DNA from: Panonychus citri
Taxonomy: Eukaryota; Arthropoda; Arachnida; Trombidiformes; Tetranychidae
NCBI RefSeq assembly: GCF_014898815.1
Contig: NW_026515536.1
Location: 62,001-126,000 of the forward strand
Length of the DNA: 64,000 nt
Direction of reading: 5' to 3'
The position numbers and the translations under genes were made by a program. The notes below the pieces were generated by a model that ran no database searches, had not been told where the DNA came from, and saw nothing but the letters and a program-made list of their open reading frames with translations. Of the stretch, positions 22,976 through 31,500 are shown piece by piece. Within the stretch, counting starts at the first letter, position 1; the number at the start of each line of letters is the position of its first letter.

Positions 22976-22997
22976 GCTTGAACTCGGCGCTTTTTAT
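22976..22997 (+). promoter_or_regulatory. GGCGCTTT cassette-end motif (after decayed cassette)
   Basis: GCTTGAACTCGGCGCTTTTT then AT, about 96 nt before the cassette 9 ATG. Still well conserved next to a dead cassette. Confidence 0.75.
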
Positions 22998-23092
22998 TCA
23001 ATTCAAAGCAAAGTCTTCTGTCAGTGTCGAGGTAATCCTTTTGTTTACTTTGTTGGTCATCAAAAACACCACTGACCGTCTAGTTGGACAGC

Positions 23093-23933
23093 ATGTTTGT
23101 CCAGTTCATCCTCGTAGTCTTGTTTTACATCAACCAGGAAAGTTATGGACAAGACAGTGAGTAGATCCAAGTTATCAAATATTCAATTGTGATTAATTCT
23201 GTTCTTTTCTTTGTTATCTTATCATGTCTTTTAGTACCAAAAGTGAATCCATTTGTTGCCGCAATTAAACCAGTGATTGGAGGTAAAACTTCATTCACTT
23301 GTCAAAGTCTCTATGGTTCACCACCACTCCAAGTGAATTGGTTTAAAGATGGAAAAGAAATTGGAGATTCTTCATTTGTCCGAATTAAATCACACGAAGA
23401 TCCATCAATCCTAATAATCGAATCAATTCAATCGACTCATTCTGGAAATTATTCGTGCAAAATGTTCAATAGATTTGGACACGATTCTTATACCGCTGAA
23501 CTTTTTGTTGAAGGTGATTGATTTTTTTTTCCAACTTTTTATTGAGTTTTTTAATTAATGAATATTTTTATGTATCTTAGGAGCACCTAATTGGATTGAG
23601 AAGCCTAAAAGTGTGAAATCCAATGTAAACCAAACAGTGACCATCAGCTGTTCAGCCTCTGGTTACCCAAAGGCTAAAGTTTATTGGAAAATATATAAAA
23701 GTAAGTTATCATTATATCATATTGAACTGAATTAAGACTAATTTGATTCATTTTAATAGATTCAATTTGGGCAAATCTTGAGGATAATCCGAAACCATCG
23801 ATTAAGATCAATAACTCCCACGGAAAATTAACTATTCATAATATCAACCGTAATCTCGTTGGAAAATATGCTTGCTTCGTTTCTAATGGAATCAAACCTG
23901 ATTTATGGTCAGAATTTGATCTCAAAGTTCAGG
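23093..23933 (+). CDS. sDscam variable cassette 9 (signal, Ig1, Ig2)
   Basis: Exons: signal 23093-23156, Ig1 23235-23513 (279 nt), Ig2a 23581-23700, Ig2b 23760-23933 (174 nt). Ig1 shares long blocks with cassette 7 (see that entry); Ig2 is more distinct (ends DLKVQG). No clear GGCGCTTT copy follows; the nearest likeness is GGTGCTCATG near 23966, and a paired CGATCGCGA/GATCGCGG lies at 24012-24097. Confidence 0.9.
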
Positions 23934-24196
23934 GTAAACAATGATTAATCTTCGATATCTATCATGGTGCTCATGTGGTCTACAAAACTCTTCATTCAAC
24001 TTTTCTATTAACGATCGCGATTCGTCATGGTATCGATCTCCCAATTCTTTTAATTATTTTTCTATTATTTTTTATCAAATTTTCATAGATCGCGGTCAAG
24101 CTTATGTCATTTAGTATTTTCAACTGATTGGTTGTTAAAATTTCCTCAATTCGATCTGATTTCCAACTCGATTGTTGATTAGGTTGTACTGTCAAA

Positions 24197-24998
24197 ATGT
24201 TTCATCAACTAATAGTTTTTTTCGTCCTCAGTTGCTCAATAACTTGTCAAGGTAATTTCTAACTTAAATTATCGTTATTCTGAGAAAACATTGAATTGAA
24301 TTTTCTCTTACAGATCCGCCAAGAATAACTCCATTCAACTTTCCACATAGTCCAGTTATTGGAAGATCATCTTTGGTTTATTGTTTAGCTGAAATTGGTA
24401 CACCACCGATAACATATCAATGGCTACGAAATAATGAACCGATTGACCATCAAGAAGGTTTAAAAGTTACGATTGAACCGATTACCAGTGCATTTGGATT
24501 GGTCATTCAATCGGTTTCAGTTCAATTTTCTGGTAATTACACTTGTATTGCACGAAATATGTTTGGTGAAGATAAATTTTCAGCTCCATTGATTGTCAAA
24601 GGTAAATACTTAGATTGTCAACATTATTCTGATAATTTATATTGATAGTTTGTTAATTGTTTCATATTACTAAAGGGCCGCCAGTATGGATTAACACTTC
24701 ATCCGCTGATTACAAAGCTCACCATGGTTCAAACATTGATCTGATCTGTCAAGCTGAAGGCTTTCCTACTCCTCAAATACAATGGATAAAGAAAACTGGA
24801 CAAAGTAATTGTTGAGAAACTTTTAATCACTAGTTTATAACTCATTTACTTTTATTAATCCAGTTAGATCAAGGGAATCACCAATCGGTTCAAAATTGTC
24901 ATTGAAAAATGCAAACAAACAAGATGAAGGTTCCTATGAATGCTTAGCTGTGAACGAATTAGGATCCATCACTAAATCAATTATGGTAACAATTTCGG
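24197..24998 (+). CDS. sDscam variable cassette 10 (signal, Ig1, Ig2), diverged
   Basis: Exons: signal 24197-24251, Ig1 24314-24601, Ig2a 24676-24804 (129 nt), Ig2b 24864-24998 (135 nt). It keeps the phase 1 layout but not the 120/174-nt sizes or the GGKTSFTCQS block. Ig1: VYCLAE ... YQWLRNNEPI ... NYTCIARNMFG. Ig2: LICQAEGFPTP ... GSYECLAVNELG, closer to ordinary Dscam Ig domains. Likely an older member of the array. Confidence 0.88.
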
Positions 24999-25108
24999 GT
25001 GAGAATTAGACTCTAACATTTAATCATCTTTGAATGGAGCACAATAATTAACTCTAATCAAAACTTGATTCTCGCATTTGTAACAAATGTTTTCTTACGT
25101 CAAGTTTT

Positions 25109-25131
25109 AAAAAAGGCGGTTTAATGAATCT
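25109..25131 (+). promoter_or_regulatory. Weak GGCG-TTT motif before cassette 11
   Basis: CAAGTTTTAAAAAAGGCGGT then TTAATG, about 100 nt before the cassette 11 ATG. It resembles the locus motif only in the core region (GGCGGTTTAATG for GGCGCTTTTATG). Confidence 0.35.
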
Positions 25132-25226
25132 CTTGTCTATGAATCGAAATGGTTCATTATTAATTGTCTTACAAATCACTTAATTTAAATTATCCTTCAT
25201 CTTAAACGATTGATTAGTCTCGCGAA

Positions 25227-25972
25227 ATGTTATCAATCCTTTTGATACAATTAACTTTGCTTTTCAGCGTTAATGCAATAGGCAAGTACGAAAATTTGAT
25301 TTCTCATCGATATCTTATTAACTAATGAAGACTATTTTTTTTCACTTGTTCAGGTCAACCTAAAGTTCAACCTTTTACCTTCCCAAATGAAATACAATTG
25401 AATCAACCACTTCTTGCTATTTTCTGCAATGCCCTTGATGGTGAAAAACCAATTCACTTTGAATGGTTAAAAGATGGACAACCAATCAACCAGAATCATG
25501 ATAATGTTATTCGTAATCATGATATGGGCTCATTATTGGAACTGAGAAATATGAAAAGAGATCACATCGGAAATTATACTTGTCTTGCTCGTAATCACAT
25601 TGGAACTGATTCATTCACTTCGACTCTTTTGATGAAAGGTTGATTATCATCATCAGTTTAATTAAATTGTTCTAATTGTTGTTTTTCCTTTTGTGTCAAC
25701 AGTTCCAGTTGATTGGGTTCATGAGCCTCAAGATGCTGATCTTGTCTCTGGACAGAAAGTAAACATTTCATGTTCAGCTTTTGGTTATCCGATTCCTAAA
25801 ATCAGCTGGAGATTTAAAAATAATCTTGATGAACTTTTAATTACCTCTGATTATTATTCTTCCTCTTTAACTTTTAATCCAATCTCTTTATCCAATTCAG
25901 GGAAATATGAATGCAAAGCTGAGAACGATAATGGTTCTCCTTTGATTAAATTAATCACAATTAATGTTGTTG
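25227..25972 (+). CDS. sDscam variable cassette 11 (last; fused Ig2 exon, GC donor)
   Basis: Exons: signal 25227-25281, Ig1 25354-25638, and a single Ig2 exon 25703-25972 (270 nt) in place of the two used elsewhere. The signal exon ends ATAG|GCAAGT, a consensus GC-type donor; only this choice keeps the phase 1 join and gives the same leader length (55 nt) as cassette 10. Ig1: AIFCNAL ... FEWLKDG ... NYTCLARNHIG. Ig2: NISCSAFGYPIPKISW ... KYECKAENDNG. The intron to the constant exon is only 166 nt and contains the inverted motif, so this cassette would join the constant region by default. Confidence 0.85.
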
Positions 25973-26030
25973 GTAATTCTTGTTTCTTTCAGATGATTAC
26001 TTTTACTAATGAAGGTTTTGAATAGATTGT

Positions 26031-26052
26031 CATGAAAGCGCCTCTCTCAAGT
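26031..26052 (+). promoter_or_regulatory. Single inverted copy of the cassette-end motif (putative docking site)
   Basis: CATGAAAGCGCCTCTCTCAA then GT. Its complement reads ACTTGA, GAGA, then GGCGCTTTCATG, matching the cassette copies over both halves of the motif and not only in the core. It lies 59 nt past the cassette 11 donor and 86 nt before the constant exon acceptor. Cassette-end copies could pair with it: 6 bp, a small internal loop, then 8 bp plus G-U and 3 more for the best copies. That is the position expected for a splice docking site; the functional reading is inference. Confidence 0.6.
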
Positions 26053-26138
26053 TAATTTTGTTTTTTCTTTGCAGTCGAAAAGACTTGATTGTTTCTCTTT
26101 TCTAATGTTTTCTATCACTTTTTCTTAATTGTTTACAG

Positions 26139-27874
26139 TTCCTGCTGAATTCAAGGAGAAAAATGTTGCAGTTTCGGCGAAAAAGGGAAATCTCTTGGAA
26201 TTAACTTGTTCAGCCGATGGAGATCAACCAGTGACAATCAAATGGTTCAAAGATTCAACTCCAATTGATAAAGTCGATCCCTCGAGATATTCAATCACCG
26301 ATGCTCCAAATAAAGAAGGAACTAAAAGTATCATGACCGTTTCATCAGCTGATGTGAAAGATGATGGACTTTACCATTGTTTTGCTGAAAATTCGTTTGG
26401 AAAAGATGAGAGGAAAATTCGAGTAACCATAATTGAACCTCCACCTGCACCTACGAATTTCGCTGTTCAACAAGTTTGGTCTCGAACTGTCAGTGTCTCT
26501 TGGTCCAGGCCACCAGAAAGCAAAACATCAATTCTCAGCTATTTGATTAGATATTGGAAAGTTTCATCAACCGGTGTTAACGATCGTCTCAATGAAGTCA
26601 ACATTTCATCTTCGTTAACTCTTTACTTTATCAAAGACTTGGAACCAGGAAGTAGTTATGAATCAACTATAATTGCGATCAACGAAGTTGGCCTTGGAGT
26701 ACCATCGGCTAAGATTTCATTCTCTACTGGAGAAGAGGAACCCACAGGTGCACCCGTTGATCTCGTCGTTGTCTCAAGAGGCCCGACAACGGCTCGATTA
26801 GCTTGGAGATCACCACCGAAAAACACTTGGAATGGAAAATTGATCGGATTTTATGTTGGTTATCGACTTTTCGATGATTACAAGACACCACATTCATTCC
26901 GAACGGTTTATGTGGGCGAATCTAATTCTTCCCATCATGAATTCTTTCTCACATCTCTGCTCAAAGGAACCAAATATTCAATCATTGTGAAATCCTACAA
27001 TTCTGCTGGAACTGGACCAGAAAGTCAAGAAGTTACCGTTGAAACTTTAGCTGGCGATGTTCCATCATCACCTCGATTATTCGTTTCAACGGCTACAATT
27101 GACTCGATCACCTTAGGCTACTCATTACCCTCTAACGCTGCAAACAAGCAAATTCAAAATCTCGATTTACACTTTAAAGAAGGAGATGATTCTTCTTGGC
27201 GGGAAATGGATTTTTTCGTTGACAGTAAAGAGATTGGTGAATATACCTTATCTGCTCTAAATCCTGATACTGTTTACACCGTTTACCTGACGGCATCAAA
27301 TGAGAATGGTGTTTCAGATCCTAGTCCAATAATTAAGACAAGAACAAGTCGATCACAGCGCGACAATTTTGCTAATTTTGGTTCAATTTTTGATCCAGCT
27401 GGAAATGGACAGTTTGGTGATTATCGAGATTTTGTCTCTATCTTATCAATCATCATCGCCGTTGCAATTATCATTATCGTAATAGTTTTCGCCTTCGTTT
27501 ATGTTAGAAAAGCTCAATTAGAGGCGGAAACAAAGCCAAACTTTGAATTTGCTTTAGCCTCTCAAACGGGTACTCTTGCTTTGAACAAATCGATTCCCAA
27601 TTTTGGAACAGAAAGACGATTCCATGATTCAGACAATACGAAACCCTTGATGCATGGAACTATGACCTTGGATCATGGTAATCAATACCCCGTCTCGTAT
27701 TCAAATCTACCTACAGAGAGTGTAAGTTGAAAAAATTTATGCACTTTAATTATCTTTCATTACAATTGATTGAACCTCTAATCGATGAAATTTACTAATA
27801 ATGACCTTTTTCATTCTTAACAGAGACATTCAAAGTTGGTCGATCCATCACACATTTACGATTTTCCTCGATAA
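26139..27874 (+). CDS. sDscam constant region (Ig3, 3x FNIII, TM, tail)
   Basis: Shared 3' part of a chelicerate-type shortened Dscam, a homophilic cell-recognition receptor. Exon 26139-27721 encodes Ig3 (LTCSADGDQPVTIKWFKD ... LYHCFAENSFG), three fibronectin III domains starting near 26435, 26750 and 27058, a spacer, and a membrane span at about 27434-27508 (ILSIIIAVAIIIIVIVF). Exon 27824-27874 adds the last 16 residues, ending IYDFPR before TAA at 27872. With a two-Ig cassette the receptor has 3 Ig plus 3 FNIII, the sDscam layout; insect Dscam1 has 10 Ig and 6 FNIII. The first exon starts in phase 2 of a codon (G|TT), compatible with every cassette end. Choice among eleven cassettes gives eleven ectodomains. 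Cassette-specific promoters plus splicing are known for this family; which applies here is not shown. Confidence 0.9.
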
Positions 27875-28540
27875 TCAAAACATTACAAGCTGAAATTATC
27901 AACTGATTCCATTTAATTACAATTACAATCAACAATAATTGTAATCGATTTGCTTTCGTCTTTGCATTAGTATAATCATCATAACCTATTGCGATTTCAT
28001 TAAGTCGGTTTCTTATATTTCATCGATAGATTTTCACAATTATTATTAAGGTTAATACTTATCAACACAACACAACTATTAGATTGAATTTCATTTTAAT
28101 TGAATTAATATTACTATATACGCATTAATTAACAATTAACTGTTGATATCTAATCAATAACTTACATTCAATTTTCACCAATTTGTCAACTTTTTAATTC
28201 TTTCATTTACTCAATTTGCATTCTATTGATTGGTATTATTTAATTAAAAAGATCTCTGTCTCACTATAATCTCTGTTTAATTTTTCAACTCTAATGGAAA
28301 ATTTTGAGCTGTCTTGACTGCCAATTGATCGAGCTATTGGAGTTTCAACGATACTTAATTGTCATATTTCAATATCAAGGTCATTCTGCTAGGAAAAGGT
28401 CAGTGATAACACTTCACAAACTTTCTAAATAATTCCGACTGTTCTGCCATATTTAAGATGCATTTAGTCAGATATGCAATTGTGTAAAGTTTTGGTGCCA
28501 TGAAAGTTAAATTTCATGGCTCTTATCCGAAGGAATATAA
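27875..28540. other. Intergenic between sDscam and receptor gene ends
   Basis: AT-rich convergent gap. Near 28350-28400 is a lone fragment with TCAATATCAAGGTCATT, related to the inverted-repeat elements at 29.9 and 32.7 kb. No gene seen. Confidence 0.55.
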
Positions 28541-31500
28541 TTATTTTAGGATATTCGCCATAGTTCCAGCTAAAAGTAACATCAAACTTGCATTTTCTAA
28601 AAGAAACTAATTTGGCAAGAGAAAAGAGACAATTAAATTGTGGTTAAGTAATATTGTTAATAAATTTAACATGCAAACTAACTCACGGTAACAAATTGAA
28701 AATATGTTAACGGGAACATATCACCGATGTAAATTCCGATAACTGGACCACCAATGCGTTCAAGTAAACTCAGAACCTTTGGGAATAAGAATATTTTAAT
28801 TAACAAATCTAATATCAATAGTTTTATCATTCGTTATGATGATTACCTTAAAATTTGGACGATTTTCAATCTCTGTTAAATTGTTGATACTTTTCTCAAT
28901 TATCAAATGAAATGTGTGATATGTTTGATGTGTCTTGAGAATAATAGTCATTTAAATATTAATCCAATTAATTATTGATACATGATTACAGTAATTAATT
29001 GTATTATAAATATTACCTATCGAGCAAGGTAAAATACGTCCTTGCATCAATTTTTCTCGATCTTCATATTAGGAGTACTGGGCTTAGAGACGGGCGATTA
29101 TTCAGTAATCGATTAGATAATTTCTCTCTCTTTCAACAACAATAAAAAAGCAGCAATAACAAAATCAACAATAAAAACAATTATTACAACATTGAATGAT
29201 AATTTAATCGTCATTTAATAAGTAAAGGTAGAGAGAGATATAAATTAAATTTTAATCTATTTTATTCTCTCAAATATTTCTCAATTAATTATTAATTTGT
29301 AACAATTTTGTTTTAATTTTGTCATCAAACATGAGTGTCGTGAGTCGTCATAAAAAGTTTTCTTTCTACAATGTTCTTTGTTTCAACTATTGGTATTTGA
29401 AACCAAGTGAAGATTCATTCGAAGATCTTGAATCTTTTAAAAATTATATCCAATGTTCTCCAAAGTTTATCGAATTGAGCTCAATCACCGAATTCGTGAG
29501 GATTAATATGGATCAAGTCGAAATACCGCTATGCCATGCTTCTGTCGAAACTTTCAAGGCTGTTTGTGATGAAACAATTTCTTCTTACGGGAAGTGTGAT
29601 GCTATTCCAGTAGAAATTTGTTTTTATCGTCCGCCGGCTGCTAACTGTGTTGATCTAAGTGCTCCAGCTTTGTGTCGATTAGTTGTTCCCTTAAGATGAC
29701 ACATGGTGATTTTGTTTACGACCACGAATTCGATACCATAAATGGGAAGGTGATTGTTGTCAAGGTACCTGATTCCGTTCCTGATTTTTTATACAGGGCA
29801 TTTCACCAAGTTTCCAACAAGTTTTTCTCAAATAACTATTTTGTTTTTGAGTGTCTAGACCCCATACTCGAGTTATGGTAGTTTGGGCCATACTCAATTG
29901 TCATATTAAAATATCAAGGTCATTTGGTGGTCACAATCGAATTCAGTTGCAATCATTAGGCTCCATACGAGTTTACAACTTCTTGACATTTTTAGTTGCA
30001 GAGATATATCGGTTTTGACGCGAAATCCTTTTAATTCAACTTTCATCAATTTGCTCTTAAGAAAGAGCGTAAGAGTCAAAAAACATTTTTGATTTAGGTA
30101 CATTTTGGTTTTTTAAATTTGAATAGATTGTGACCACCAAATGACCTTGATTATTGGCATTTCAACCATAATTGCGACCTACCGTTTCGGAGTTCTCAAA
30201 CCATTCGATAACATTTTCATTGATTTACCACTAAAGTATGCGATATGAGTCGGTAGATTAGGTAAGGTCACATTGTTAACTCTTCGTGGTAATGAAGCTT
30301 TAGGTTCATCAGGTTGCACTTGTTCTTTATATTGATAGTGTTGGCAACCAACATTGGTAACTCTAAAAAAATATGAAGATGAGGATGACGAAGATGATGA
30401 TGATGGAGATGAGGATGAAGATAAAGAAGATGATGATAAAAATATAACTGAAATTGTATTAGTTAGAGTGGGGATCTTATCCCATCAACATTAACATGAA
30501 CAAAATGAATAAATTGTGAATTCTTTTAAAAGGTGAACTAGAGGTCACATAAGTTTACAACAATTTGGTCCGTCGAAAGCCGGATTCGGCAGTCTTTTTT
30601 AAAACGCTAGTGAATAAATAGTATATGCGAATATATTACAATTAACTCAGTAGTAGTGAAAGTACACAAGATTCACCCCATGTGACACATCATTTAATAG
30701 ACAATTTTTTTGACAATAAAATACGAGCAATTATTAATACAATGTGACACATCATTCGAATGGAAATTTAATGGAGATTTTTTTGATGGATTTATTTAAT
30801 TTATTTATTGTTAATATATTTTTCCCCTTTATTCAAAACCTTTTATGTTTACATTTTCTTAATTAAAATGAATATAATGATTAATTTCGCTCCCAAAAGT
30901 TAACTAACTCGTCATCTAATCTAAAAGCATCAAAATAACGACGATTTTTATGGATTTTCGAATCGCTAAAGTGACTCTCATTAGCCTGGGATAGCGGTTC
31001 GTTAATTCAACGAGAGATAAAAGAAATCCAACATATGCTGGTGTATATGTTATTTGACCTATCATACGATCTGTCCACTGGGCGATTGTTTCATTTGTTT
31101 GAGATATGTCCATACTTATGAAACGTCCTAATCTCACGGCCAATATAAAGGGTGACGGTTGTTTCTTCTTGTTCGCAATTGACGGAAAACACTTCTGGCC
31201 TCTTCTAATGTTGCAATCGCAGAGATAACTGGAGCAGCACCCAAGGCCATAGTTCGACGCATTCTACCAAAGAATCTTCTGGCCCTTGACAAATACCTGA
31301 TTTCCGGGTCTTCGTTTTCATCTGAACTTTCACCGTTGCTTGTTAAATTCTCTCTTTCTTTGTGACTGGTATTTTCAGGATCATGTTGTTGAGGTAAAGG
31401 TTGATAAGTGGGTCAATCGATGAAGACACAGTATTATCTTGTAGATCACTGTCCTGCTCCTGTTCTTCTGGATCATCATCACCACGTAGCGGGATTAAAT

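Noticed and set aside
24012..24097. CGATCGCGA/GATCGCGG pair as the missing motif copy after cassette 9
   Set aside because: Shares only a GCG core, wrong spacing from the donor; too weak to call.
25063..25080. ACTTGATTCTCGCATTTG as a selector after cassette 10
   Set aside because: Only the ACTTGA half matches; the GGCGCTTT half does not.
26105..26138. ATG with a short hydrophobic run before the constant exon as a twelfth signal exon
   Set aside because: An in-frame TAA follows after seven codons.
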